A stretch of 17,741 nt of DNA from Candidatus Schekmanbacteria bacterium RIFCSPLOWO2_02_FULL_38_14 (GCA_001790855.1 MGDH01000023.1:1-17741); one strand, 5' to 3'; shown: positions 1 through 6,968, counted from the first letter of the stretch. Translations and numbers: made by a program. The notes: generated from the sequence alone by a model not told the origin.

Positions 1-20
1 TCAAAATAAACTTTATACCG

Positions 21-64
21 TTACTGACATTTTTACTCGGCAGTTAACTGACATATTGACTTGG
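21..64. repeat. Imperfect tandem repeat, possible end of an insertion element
   Basis: Two imperfect copies of a unit of about 20 bases (21-40 and 44-64) share TTA(A)CTGACAT, a short variable middle and ACT(T/C)GG. Tandem terminal repeats of this sort are seen at the ends of some IS21- and IS481-like elements. No transposase is in the window, so this would be an end whose body lies outside it. The assignment is an inference; the repeat itself is visible. Confidence 0.35.
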
Positions 65-116
65 CTTTAACATGAAATTAAAAGTAATCCATTATATCTA
101 TTTTTATTCCTAAAAA

Positions 117-171
117 TGTAGAAACAAGCCTTTAGGCTTGTTAATAACAGACCTGAAGGTCTGTTTCTACA
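117..171. repeat. Double-hairpin palindromic repeat, copy 1
   Basis: The outer arms TGTAGAAACA (117-126) and TGTTTCTACA (162-171) are perfect inverted repeats. Between and overlapping them are two hairpins with 8-bp stems: AACAAGCC-TTTA-GGCTTGTT and AACAGACC-TGAA-GGTCTGTT. A second element with the same arms and plan lies at 6825-6898. This copy lies downstream of lgt and could also act as its transcription terminator, though no clear T-run follows. Confidence 0.8.
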
Positions 172-192
172 ATTTAGATTTTTATATTTGAA

Positions 193-242
193 ATAACTTT
201 ATAGAAGATATGAAAGATGAAAAATAAAATTTATAAAGTTAT
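193..242. repeat. AT-rich 11-bp inverted repeat after lgt
   Basis: ATAACTTTATA (193-203) is mirrored by TATAAAGTTAT (232-242), with 28 bases between. It lies just past the lgt stop codon. It may fold in the transcript but lacks the G+C of a normal terminator stem. Confidence 0.35.
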
Positions 243-245
243 ATT

Positions 246-1028
246 TTAATCGTTTTTCCCAGCTAATTTCTTTTTCCTCATTATTGTCATCATGAAGATT
301 GCAAAAACTATCAATATAAGGCTTATGAGCTGGGAAGTGGATAATAATCCATTTAAAACAAACCCTCTTTCATCACCCCTGAAGAATTCAACCGTAAACC
401 GCATTACTGAATAAAGGATTATATATGTCCATGCTATCTGGCCATCAAATTTTTTAAATTTTTGAAACCAGTTGAGAAAAAGAAATATAATAAAATTTGA
501 AAGAGATTCATAAATCTGTGTTGGATGAACAGGAATATTCAGCACGGGCTGGGCAAGGGAATCCGGATTTTTAAATGTTACTGCCCATAGGATATTTGTC
601 TCTTTTCCGTAGCAGCATCCGGCAAAGAAACAACCGAATCTTCCTAATGTGTGGGCAAGAGGAATTGCCGGAGCAAAAAGGTCAAGGGTTTTCCATATTG
701 GCAATTTATTCTTTTTTATTAAAAAATATCCTGTTGCAAATGCAGTTAGAAATCCACCGTAAAAGACCAGCCCTCCTTCCCAGATTTTAAAGATTCCAAG
801 AATGTCACCTTCAAAATTCCTGTATTCAATAATTACATAAAAAATTCTTGCCCCTAAAATTCCTGAGAGGACCAAATATATAGTTATGTCCAGAATCTTC
901 TGGTAGCCCAATCCGTTATATTTTGCCTGTTTTGATAAATAAAAAAGGGCAAGAAGTATTCCAAAAGCAATCAATACGCCATAGGTGTGAATCTTTAGCG
1001 GTCCGATGGAGAAAAGAGTTGGGTGCAA
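246..1028 (-). CDS. lgt: Prolipoprotein diacylglyceryl transferase
   Basis: Lgt moves the diacylglyceryl group of phosphatidylglycerol to the lipobox cysteine of prolipoproteins at the inner membrane, the first step in lipoprotein maturation. The 260-aa product is strongly hydrophobic with about seven membrane segments and has normal family length. It starts with the typical HPTLFSIGPLKIHTYG region. It carries GGLVFYGG (near 86-92), the signature arginine segment GRFGCFFAGCCYG (129-141, the Cys-rich variant rather than the GxxNFxNxE form), VHPTQIYES (167-175) and RGDERG (217-222). The start is TTG at 1026-1028. AAAGGA lies 8 bases upstream, and no in-frame ATG fits better. It stands alone, divergent from dacA. 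The lipoprotein at 3615 would be one of its substrates. Confidence 0.95.
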   Translation of the reverse strand: MHPTLFSIGPLKIHTYGVLIAFGILLALFYLSKQAKYNGLGYQKILDITIYLVLSGILGARIFYVIIEYRNFEGDILGIFKIWEGGLVFYGGFLTAFATGYFLIKKNKLPIWKTLDLFAPAIPLAHTLGRFGCFFAGCCYGKETNILWAVTFKNPDSLAQPVLNIPVHPTQIYESLSNFIIFLFLNWFQKFKKFDGQIAWTYIILYSVMRFTVEFFRGDERGFVLNGLLSTSQLISLILIVFAIFMMTIMRKKKLAGKND

Positions 1029-1183
1029 ATCAATAAATCCTTTCTTTTGAAATTTTAATCACAAAAACAAAGTTTAAATGACATTCTCGGTCAACCTGTT
1101 GAGTTTTGTTGTTTGGGATTGGGAGAATGTATATTAAATTACAATTGTCTAAGTCAAGGTAAAAAAATAATATCTTATGATGC

Positions 1184-1213
1184 TTGACAACTTGAGAGTC
1201 AAAGGCGTATATA
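1184..1213 (+). promoter_or_regulatory. Sigma70-type promoter for dacA
   Basis: TTGACA (1184-1189) and TATATA (1208-1213) are separated by 18 bases. The predicted start of transcription is near 1220, giving a leader of about 40 bases before the GTG start at 1259. Confidence 0.6.
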
Positions 1214-1258
1214 TGCGCAAATTTTTTTTTAACATAAGACTAATTATGGAGGGTTTAG

Positions 1259-2509
1259 GTGAGAAGATATAAAAAGTTATTTTCATTATTGCTTGCAGGA
1301 ATATTTCTTTTTTCGTTTTTCAACTTTACAGAGGCGAAGAAGACAAGGAAACAGAAAAAGGTTTCCAAACCGCGTATTGCTTCTTCAAAACCTTTGGTTT
1401 CTAAAAATTTTGTAGGAGCGGCTGAAGACCTTCCAGTCAAGTCATCAATCCTTGTTGAGGCTGAAACAGGGCAGATACTGTTTGAAAAAAATCCTCATGA
1501 AAAACTTCCACCTGCAAGCATTGTGAAACTAATAACAATGCTTGTGGTCATGGAAAGAGTAAAAGAGGGAAAGGTCAAACTGACAGACGAGGTGAAAGTC
1601 AGCAGCTATGCTGCTCAGATGGGAGGCTCTCAGGTTTTCCTTCAGGAGGGTGAAGTCTTTCCATTGGAAGAGATGATGAAAGCAATTACAATAGCCTCAG
1701 CAAATGACGCTTCTTATGCAGTGGCAGAGTTTATAGACGGAAGTGAAGAGGCTTTTGTTGAAACAATAAATGAAAGGGCAAAAGAGCTTGGAATGAAGGA
1801 CAGCCATTTTGTAAATACACATGGGCTTCCTCCTGAAAGGGGAGAGACTGAACAGAACCTTACATCTGCCTATGATCTCTCTTTAGTGGCAAGAGAGCTT
1901 ATTAAATACCCTGCTATATTGCAGTGGTGTTCGATTCGGCAGGAAAAATTCAGGGGCGGGAAGTTTACCCTGACTAACACCAACAAATTGATAGAAAAAT
2001 ATGATGGCATGGACGGGTTTAAAACAGGATATACAGAAGAGGCTGGGTTCTGTCTTGTTGCTACTGCCAAGAGAGGGGAGAGAAGGCTGATATCTGTTGT
2101 GCTTGGCGCGGAAAGCAACAAAGAAAGATTTGCAGAGACAAAAAGGCTTCTTGATTACGGGTTTAATTTTTTCAGAAAAATAACAGCCTTTAAAAAAGGC
2201 GAGATTGTCGGAGATGTTCCTGTTGAGAATGGCGAGGCAAAAAAAGTTAAGGTTGAAGTGCCAAAGGATGTATTTGCTGTTGTTAAGAAAAAGGATGAGA
2301 AGAGGGTAGAAAAAAAGTTTTCAGGTGTGTCCCAGTTGACTGCACCGGTAAAAAAAGGGGTTAAGGCGGGCGTTGTTACAGTAACTTTAGATGGTAAAGT
2401 TATTGCAAAGGCAGATGCTGTGGCATCAAAAGATGTGGAAAAAGCAAAGTTGATTTTGAGGATATTGCGGAAGCTTGGGCTGTCGTGGATTTTGTATGAT
2501 GAGGAGTAG
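1259..2509 (+). CDS. dacA: D-alanyl-D-alanine carboxypeptidase (PBP5/DacA family)
   Basis: A low-molecular-mass penicillin-binding protein (MEROPS S11) that removes the terminal D-Ala from peptidoglycan pentapeptides in the periplasm. The 416-aa product has a positively charged, hydrophobic signal peptide ending near TEA (residue 26). The catalytic motifs are in order: SIVK (Ser87/Lys90), SAN (147-149) and KTG (255-257). After the catalytic domain comes a beta-rich PBP5_C-like region rich in Lys (about 300-395). A basic amphipathic end (KLILRILRKLGL) would anchor the protein to the membrane. The start is GTG with GGAGGG at 1248-1253. An upstream ATG at 1246 overlaps this ribosome site and is not in frame. 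The gene has its own promoter and faces the dodecin-like gene tail to tail. Confidence 0.93.
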   Translation: MRRYKKLFSLLLAGIFLFSFFNFTEAKKTRKQKKVSKPRIASSKPLVSKNFVGAAEDLPVKSSILVEAETGQILFEKNPHEKLPPASIVKLITMLVVMERVKEGKVKLTDEVKVSSYAAQMGGSQVFLQEGEVFPLEEMMKAITIASANDASYAVAEFIDGSEEAFVETINERAKELGMKDSHFVNTHGLPPERGETEQNLTSAYDLSLVARELIKYPAILQWCSIRQEKFRGGKFTLTNTNKLIEKYDGMDGFKTGYTEEAGFCLVATAKRGERRLISVVLGAESNKERFAETKRLLDYGFNFFRKITAFKKGEIVGDVPVENGEAKKVKVEVPKDVFAVVKKKDEKRVEKKFSGVSQLTAPVKKGVKAGVVTVTLDGKVIAKADAVASKDVEKAKLILRILRKLGLSWILYDEE

Positions 2510-2566
2510 GAAGATGTCCATCGCAGTCATGCAAAAACTGAAACTACCCTTGACAATTCAAAGAAA

Positions 2567-2764
2567 TTAAATAAGTGGAAATAATGGAACCGTTGTACTA
2601 GCTTGATAATTCAGTAACTCTTTGACGACAGGTTTCATAATCTCAGCGATTCTTATGTTTTTAAGAGTTTTGCTTGCGATCTCCACTGCATTTTTTGCAG
2701 CTGCTTCCCATGATTTTTCAATTGTTCCTACCAGTTCGATAATCTTATAAATACTTTCAGCCAT
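2567..2764 (-). CDS. Dodecin-like flavin-binding protein
   Basis: Dodecins are small proteins that assemble as dodecamers and store or buffer flavins (FMN, lumichrome, riboflavin). The first 45 or so residues fit the family well: YKIIELVGT, SWEAAAKNAVEIASKTL and IRIAEI, including the Trp of SW. The last 20 residues (KELLNYQASTTVPLFPLI) are a poor match to the usual ending with its K-V-x-x-Y-R/Q and a final SFKY-like strand. The whole is 65 aa, slightly short. Expression signals are good: AAGGAGG at 2771-2778, six bases before the ATG, and a separate promoter at 2853-2882. I see no single-base shift that restores a normal C-terminus without a stop. The gene is either a divergent dodecin or one worn at its end. 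Confidence 0.72.
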   Translation of the reverse strand: MAESIYKIIELVGTIEKSWEAAAKNAVEIASKTLKNIRIAEIMKPVVKELLNYQASTTVPLFPLI

Positions 2765-2796
2765 GACTTTCCTCCTTAATAGAAATTAAAAAGGGA

Positions 2797-2814
2797 CAGA
2801 TTTATTTCAATCTG
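2797..2814. repeat. Short inverted repeat in the dodecin leader
   Basis: CAGATT (2797-2802) and AATCTG (2809-2814) form a 6-bp hairpin within the predicted 5' leader of the dodecin-like gene. It resembles half of the dispersed GGGACAGATTTATT-type repeat found in many genomes. No regulatory role is shown. Confidence 0.3.
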
Positions 2815-2852
2815 CCTCGCAGTTAATACCACCAATAACAGATTCAAGATAA

Positions 2853-2882
2853 ATTATATTACCCGAATCTTTTCCCAGTCAA
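2853..2882 (-). promoter_or_regulatory. Promoter for the dodecin-like gene
   Basis: On the minus strand TTGACT (complement of 2877-2882) and a perfect TATAAT (complement of 2853-2858) lie 18 bases apart. Transcription would start near 2846, leaving a leader of about 80 bases. This supports the dodecin-like ORF being a real, independently expressed gene. Confidence 0.65.
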
Positions 2883-2947
2883 CAGATAAACGAGAAAAAC
2901 AGATAACCGCTATGATTGTTTCAGATGCGGAGTGAGGAGAGAAAAAA

Positions 2948-2990
2948 GAAGAAAAAATAAAATCCCCCCCCTGCTGCAAGAGCAGGGAGG
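2948..2990 (-). terminator. Intrinsic terminator of the cold-shock gene
   Basis: Read on the minus strand, CCTCCCTGCT-CTTGC-AGCAGGGGGG (complement of about 2966-2990) forms a 10-bp GC-rich stem with one G-U pair. It is followed by ATTTTATTTTTT. It lies just past the csp stop codon and separates csp from the dodecin-like gene. Confidence 0.85.
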
Positions 2991-3003
2991 AATTTTCATT
3001 CAA

Positions 3004-3204
3004 TTATAGCTTTGCTACATTGATTGCTTTGGGACCTTTTGGGCCTTTTTCAATGTCAAAACTGACCTTGTCGCCCTCTGCAAGAGTTTTAAATCCATCA
3101 CCCTGTACAGAAGTATGGTGGACAAAAGCGTCATTTCCATCTTCATTTGTAATGAATCCAAAGCCTTTGCTGTCGTTAAACCACTTCACTGTTCCTTGTG
3201 CCAT
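3004..3204 (-). CDS. Cold-shock protein, CspA family
   Basis: A 66-aa single cold-shock domain (OB-fold) protein that binds single-stranded RNA and DNA, acting as an RNA chaperone or antiterminator. It matches the family along its full length: [15 protein letters not shown] with RNP1 (KGFGFI, 13-18), RNP2 as AFVHHTSV (26-33, His for the more common Phe), and the basic end [10 protein letters not shown]. Start ATG at 3204 has AAGGAGG (complement of 3213-3219) eight bases away. The gene has its own terminator. Its leader of about 110 bases holds a terminator-like hairpin, see the separate entry. Nothing shows whether it is cold-induced or constitutive. Confidence 0.96.
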   Translation of the reverse strand: MAQGTVKWFNDSKGFGFITNEDGNDAFVHHTSVQGDGFKTLAEGDKVSFDIEKGPKGPKAINVAKL

Positions 3205-3250
3205 TTCTTCAACCTCCTTTACTGTAAATTAAAATCTTAGAAAGCCATAA

Positions 3251-3288
3251 CAAAAAAAAGACCACAAAGGCAAAAGTCTTTGTGGTCT
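3251..3288 (-). terminator. Terminator-like hairpin inside the csp leader (possible attenuator)
   Basis: On the minus strand AGACCACAAAG (complement of 3278-3288) pairs perfectly with CTTTGTGGTCT (complement of 3259-3269). Two further pairs can close an AAAA-type loop. The stem is followed at once by eight T (complement of 3252-3259). This is a textbook rho-independent terminator. It lies 47 bases upstream of the csp start codon and about 27 bases after the predicted csp transcription start. No other minus-strand gene lies upstream until the stop of the molybdopterin subunit at 4432, so it probably does not serve another gene. Confidence 0.75.
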
Positions 3289-3322
3289 CATAAACGTCAA
3301 AAACTTCTAAAATTCCAATATT

Positions 3323-3351
3323 TTTGTAACCTTTCCTTAAAATTTAGTCAA
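3323..3351 (-). promoter_or_regulatory. Putative csp promoter
   Basis: On the minus strand TTGACT (complement of 3346-3351) and TACAAA (complement of 3323-3328) are 17 bases apart, placing the start near 3316. The -10 box is only a 4/6 match. If this is the promoter, the terminator-like hairpin is transcribed as part of the csp leader. Confidence 0.5.
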
Positions 3352-3416
3352 GAAATAAATGAACTTTTCTTTCCATTTGCCTTTTTTGCCATCTTACGAT
3401 ATCTTTTCTCCATAGA

Positions 3417-3529
3417 CCTGTCTGCGTGCCACGCACAGGCAGGAGCGACCTCCTCCCTGCCTGCGGCAGGCAGGTAAATTTTGGTTTTCAGTTAATTCAG
3501 TTAATTAAGTCTAACCGAGGTCGCTTCCT
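3417..3529. repeat. Cluster of palindromic repeats between csp and the lipoprotein gene
   Basis: Three structures lie together. CCTG-TGCGT-GCC-ACGCA-CAGG (3417-3439) is a hairpin with a 2-base bulge. CCTGCCTG-CGG-CAGGCAGG (3456-3474) is a perfect 8-bp stem. GGAGCGACCTC (3442-3452) is mirrored by GAGGTCGCTTCC (3517-3528) with one extra base, so it encloses the second hairpin. A 9-base tandem duplication (CAGTTAATT twice, 3489-3506) sits inside. The stretch 3205-3614 holds no gene that I can support; it contains the csp leader, this cluster and the lipoprotein promoter region. Confidence 0.75.
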
Positions 3530-3589
3530 ACTTCAACAATTGAAAGGGACATGACCATGGTCTGGACAAAACTAAAAAAATATTTTATG

Positions 3590-3595
3590 TATAAT
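3590..3595 (+). promoter_or_regulatory. Possible -10 box for the lipoprotein gene
   Basis: A perfect TATAAT lies 19 bases upstream of the ATG at 3615. The only -35-like hexamer, TGGACA at 3563-3568, is 21 bases away, which is too long for a good promoter. No clear ribosome site precedes the ATG, so the transcript may have a very short leader. Confidence 0.35.
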
Positions 3596-3614
3596 TAATA
3601 AAGCGAAACTAGCC

Positions 3615-4430
3615 ATGAAGAAAGAAAATGTTTTATCAATAATTTTAATAATTTATTTAACTGGCTGTGCTGTCCATCTGGTGCCTAAAGGTAATCCTGA
3701 AATAAAAATTTCACCTTCTGGTCTAATGGTTGAGCAAGAATCGCGAGGGATTAAAGTATCTGTGGATGGAGGAATGAGTAAATTTACAAAATTTGACAAA
3801 TATACTCCTGTATTTTTGATAATAAAGAATAATACAGATAAAATAATCAGCCTTGAATACGGAAATTTCACAATAAAAGATGAAGCAAATAATATTTACA
3901 AACCTTTTTCCATAAAAGAGGTTATTGGAAGCGTTGAACATAATAAGCCTTTCCAATTAGCTAAATGGGATGGAAGATTTATAGGTAATAACAGAAAGGT
4001 ATTGGTAAATAAAAATAATGGAGTATTTTTAGTTAAAGAAAATGGATGGAAAGTTGTGAAGGATGATTCTAAAGGGAAGAAGAGGGGTTATGTGTTTATC
4101 TATCCATTTTATGACCCATTTTACAATCCATTTTTTGACTATCCTTTTTATCCCTATGGTCCTTATAGCCCCTACTATGGGAGAATGTTTTATCCTTATG
4201 ATTATTACTATTACTATGGATATTATAATCCATATAGACCATATACTTCTCCGTATTACAGAGAAGATTATTATACTCATCTGCCAATGGATATCCTCCC
4301 TCACAGGGAAGTTAGCGGATATCTATATTTTCCACAGGTGCTTAAGACAGCAAAGGATGAAATCAGGCTTTCAGTGGATATAGAAGAAGCTGAAAGAGTG
4401 ATGGAGTTTTCCTTCAAAATCAATAAATAA
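3615..4430 (+). CDS. Hypothetical lipoprotein with a Tyr/Pro/Phe-rich tract
   Basis: A 271-aa protein with a short signal peptide and lipobox LTGC (cysteine at residue 17), so it should be lipid-modified by Lgt and anchored to a membrane. Residues 20-135 look like a beta-rich domain (a SVDGG segment, then TPVFLIIKNNTDK). Residues about 155-225 are a low-complexity tract made mostly of Tyr, Pro and Phe with Asp, Gly and Asn (blocks such as YPFYDPFYNPFF and YDYYYYYGYYNPYRPY). A second short beta-rich segment closes the protein. I do not recognise the family. Aromatic tracts like this occur in surface or envelope proteins, but no function follows. Its stop codon is one base from the stop of the convergent molybdopterin subunit gene. 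No ribosome site is evident. Confidence 0.82.
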   Translation: MKKENVLSIILIIYLTGCAVHLVPKGNPEIKISPSGLMVEQESRGIKVSVDGGMSKFTKFDKYTPVFLIIKNNTDKIISLEYGNFTIKDEANNIYKPFSIKEVIGSVEHNKPFQLAKWDGRFIGNNRKVLVNKNNGVFLVKENGWKVVKDDSKGKKRGYVFIYPFYDPFYNPFFDYPFYPYGPYSPYYGRMFYPYDYYYYYGYYNPYRPYTSPYYREDYYTHLPMDILPHREVSGYLYFPQVLKTAKDEIRLSVDIEEAERVMEFSFKINK

Positions 4431-4431
4431 C

Positions 4432-6708
4432 TTACCTGCCGGTTTTGCTTTCTAATGCCTTTAAAACTCTTTCAGGGGTGATGGGAATCTCTTTTATCCT
4501 GACGCCAATTGCGTTTGAAACAGCGTTGGCAATTGCCTGAGAGGTGCACTGAATCGGACCCTGTCCAACTTCCTTTGCTCCAAAAGGACCATAGGGGTCA
4601 TTTGTTTCAACAATTATTGTCTCTATGTCAGGCATTTCAATTGGCCTTGGAGTTCTGTAATCAAGAAAAGACGGATTCATTACCACGCCATTGTCCATTA
4701 AACATTCTTCATAAAGGGTTTGTCCCATACCAGAAAAAACCTGGCCCTCAATTTGTCCTTCAACTGCCATTGGATTAATGGCAAAGCCTACATCGTGGGC
4801 AGCAGTCATCTTTAATAATTTTACAAATCCGGTCTCCGGGTCAACTTCGACCTCAGCAATCTGTGCGCCAAAGGAGTAAGCCATTGAAGAGTTGCCTTCA
4901 AGGGTTTTAGGGTCTGCTGCCTGAATTGGAGGATTGTAAAATCCCTTACCCATTATGTATCTTCCCTCAGCCGAGTTAAGGGCTTCACTAACAGCATCAG
5001 AAAAGTTCATTGTTTTATCAGGATTCTTTTTAGATGAGATTTTCCCATTTCTGAAGAGCAGATCTCCTTGTTTTACCGCTAATTTTTCCGCAGCAATTTT
5101 TGCAATCTGCTTTTTGGCATCCAGAGCGGCTTTTTTGACTGCGTTTCCTGTTGTAAATGTTCCCCTTTGGGAAATTGCGCCTATATCAAGGGGAGTGATG
5201 TCTGTATCTCCTGCAACAACCTGAATATCCTCAAGCCTTATTCCAAGGGTTTCAGCAGCTATTTGAGCCATGGCTGTATATGAACCCTGTCCCATATCCG
5301 GAAGCCCTGTGAACAGATGTACTGTGCCATCTTCCTGAATTTTAAGAAAAGCTGCGGACGTGTCATATAAAAACATTCCCTTGCCACCGGAACGAATCAT
5401 CCCGCATCCAATGCCAATGCCTCTTAATTTTGGAAGTTTGCCATATTTCTTTTTCCAGTTGCTTTTCTTTGCAGCTTTTTTAATACATTCAGTCAAACCA
5501 CAGCTTGCGTAATGCATCTTGCTTGGAGTCGTATATCCTTTTGTAACAGCATTTTTCAGATTAATCTCTACCGGGTCAATTCCTAAATCCTGCGCAATCT
5601 GGTCAATCTGGCTTCCAAAGGCAAATCGCTGCGCAACCATACCTGCACCGTGGTGGAAGAAGTATGGATGGTTATTTGTGTAAACAAGTTTTCCCTCGCA
5701 TTTAGTGCCTTTTATTTTATAAAGCATCTGGAGATTAATGGCAAGGAACCTCAGAACTATAAACTGTGTGGCAAGATATGCTCCGGAATCTATGGTAAAA
5801 TTACTGTGCACTGCGCAAAGAGTGCCGTCTTTTTTAACGCCGGTTTTAAGGTCTATTAAATATTTTCCTCCTCCCCTGTAGACAAGAAATTCTTCATCGC
5901 TTGAAAACCTTAGCCTTACAGGTCTTCCGGTTTTCTTTGAGAGCATGGCTGCAATGTAATGATATGAGCGGTCGCTTCCTCTTCCGCAGAAAGCGCCACC
6001 CACATTTTGAGTTATGATTCTGACCCTGTTCTCAGATAGTTTAAAATTTGAAGCCATATTTTTCTGGATAAAATGGGTAGATTGGATTGGTGTCCAGATT
6101 GATAACTTTTCGGAAGAATCAAAGTGGGCAATGCACATATGATGCTCTGAGAAACAGCTATGGGTTGGATAAATTACAAACCTGTCCTCTCTCACATATT
6201 CAGACTCGGCAAACCCCTCTTCAACATTTCCGAAAGATATGTTTATATTGTCTGGTATGTTATCATCGTAAAACTCATGAACTTTTGGAGATTCCTTTTT
6301 AAGGGCTTCTTCCATGTCAAAAACAGCAGGAAGAGGTTCATAATCCACCTTTATTAATTCTAAGGCTTCTATTGCTGTATTTTCATCAACAGCAGCTACA
6401 GCAGCGACCTCATCTCCGATGAACCTGACTTTATCGCTTGCCAAAACTGTTTCATCAGGACCAGCATAAATCCCTTCAGTATCTTTATTCAGTAAAATGG
6501 CTTTGACTCCCTGAAGCTTTTCAGCCCTTGATATATCTATGTTGAGAATCTTGGCATGGGCGTGAGGGCTTCTCAGAATTTTGCTAAAAAGCATTCCCGG
6601 AAGGATTATGTCTTCAGAAAACTTTGCCTCTCCTGTTGCTTTTACTGCAGCATCCACCCTTGGCAGGCGTTTGCCAACTACAGAGTATTTGTCAGATTTG
6701 ATTGCCAC
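4432..6708 (-). CDS. Molybdopterin-binding subunit of a xanthine-dehydrogenase-family hydroxylase (HcrA-like)
   Basis: The large catalytic subunit (758 aa, usual length) of a molybdenum hydroxylase. It would bind molybdopterin cytosine dinucleotide and act in the cytoplasm with the two genes upstream. The N-terminal domain (KRLPRVDAAVKATGEAKF) and C-terminal cofactor domains are complete. They include VGGAFCG (236-242), DMGQGSYTAMAQIAAETLG (471-489), GDTDITPLD (500-508) and the end AIANAVSNAIGVRIKEIPITPERVLKAL. Two active-site positions are unusual. The conserved Glu of the VGEG/GEP motif is Gln716 (KEVGQGP). The FRGFGxPQ motif reads FHHGAGMVAQ (351-360). The partner FAD subunit points to 4-hydroxybenzoyl-CoA reductase, but these changes make the substrate uncertain. 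The start is GTG with AAGGAGG (complement of 6718-6724) nine bases away. Confidence 0.85.
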   Translation of the reverse strand: MAIKSDKYSVVGKRLPRVDAAVKATGEAKFSEDIILPGMLFSKILRSPHAHAKILNIDISRAEKLQGVKAILLNKDTEGIYAGPDETVLASDKVRFIGDEVAAVAAVDENTAIEALELIKVDYEPLPAVFDMEEALKKESPKVHEFYDDNIPDNINISFGNVEEGFAESEYVREDRFVIYPTHSCFSEHHMCIAHFDSSEKLSIWTPIQSTHFIQKNMASNFKLSENRVRIITQNVGGAFCGRGSDRSYHYIAAMLSKKTGRPVRLRFSSDEEFLVYRGGGKYLIDLKTGVKKDGTLCAVHSNFTIDSGAYLATQFIVLRFLAINLQMLYKIKGTKCEGKLVYTNNHPYFFHHGAGMVAQRFAFGSQIDQIAQDLGIDPVEINLKNAVTKGYTTPSKMHYASCGLTECIKKAAKKSNWKKKYGKLPKLRGIGIGCGMIRSGGKGMFLYDTSAAFLKIQEDGTVHLFTGLPDMGQGSYTAMAQIAAETLGIRLEDIQVVAGDTDITPLDIGAISQRGTFTTGNAVKKAALDAKKQIAKIAAEKLAVKQGDLLFRNGKISSKKNPDKTMNFSDAVSEALNSAEGRYIMGKGFYNPPIQAADPKTLEGNSSMAYSFGAQIAEVEVDPETGFVKLLKMTAAHDVGFAINPMAVEGQIEGQVFSGMGQTLYEECLMDNGVVMNPSFLDYRTPRPIEMPDIETIIVETNDPYGPFGAKEVGQGPIQCTSQAIANAVSNAIGVRIKEIPITPERVLKALESKTGR

Positions 6709-6775
6709 TCAGGAGTTCCTCCTTATTGTTTCCTCTAAAATAATCTTGTGGACAGGCAGGTTTCTGCCCGTTTTT

Positions 6776-6796
6776 GGGCGAACACGAGGTTCGCCC
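6776..6796. repeat. GGGCGAAC hairpin repeat
   Basis: GGGCGAAC-ACGAG-GTTCGCCC is a perfect 8-bp stem, followed by CTAC. In the reverse direction this is the GTAGGGGCGAACCTCGTG type of interspersed repeat that I know from many genomes. It lies in the 260-base gap between the [2Fe-2S] and molybdopterin subunit genes, next to the double-hairpin repeat. Confidence 0.7.
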
Positions 6797-6824
6797 CTAC
6801 TCATAACAAAATCTAAAAAAGTAA

Positions 6825-6898
6825 TGTAGAAACACACCTTTAGGTGTGTTAATTTTTTTTATAAAATAGATTAACAGGTCTAAAGACCTGTTTCTACA
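6825..6898. repeat. Double-hairpin palindromic repeat, copy 2
   Basis: The outer arms TGTAGAAACA (6825-6834) and TGTTTCTACA (6889-6898) are identical to those of copy 1 at 117-171. The two inner hairpins are AACACACC-TTTA-GGTGTGTT and AACAGGTC-TAAA-GACCTGTT. The stems differ from copy 1 by paired changes, so the fold is kept. It lies inside the transcribed region of the three-gene hydroxylase unit and could weaken read-through to the molybdopterin subunit. Confidence 0.8.
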
Positions 6899-6968
6899 TA
6901 ATTTATTTCCATGAGTGAAAGGTGAAACTTAAAACACGCAATTTATCCTTTAAATTTTCCAGATTACA

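Noticed and set aside
1870-2121. Minus-strand frame inside dacA
   Set aside because: It is antisense to the carboxypeptidase domain containing the conserved KTG motif and has no independent support.
3280-3477. A 65-aa frame on the plus strand across the repeat cluster
   Set aside because: It runs through the csp leader hairpin and palindromes, has no ribosome site, and its product matches nothing.
3553-3562. GACCATGGTC palindrome upstream of the lipoprotein gene as an operator
   Set aside because: A single 10-base palindrome near a weak promoter is too little; no second site or regulator gene is nearby.
4063-4383. Plus- and minus-strand frames overlapping the lipoprotein's repetitive tract
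   Set aside because: They mirror the Tyr/Pro low-complexity codons of the lipoprotein (giving His/Ile-rich or Met/Ile-rich products) and have no ribosome site or known domain.
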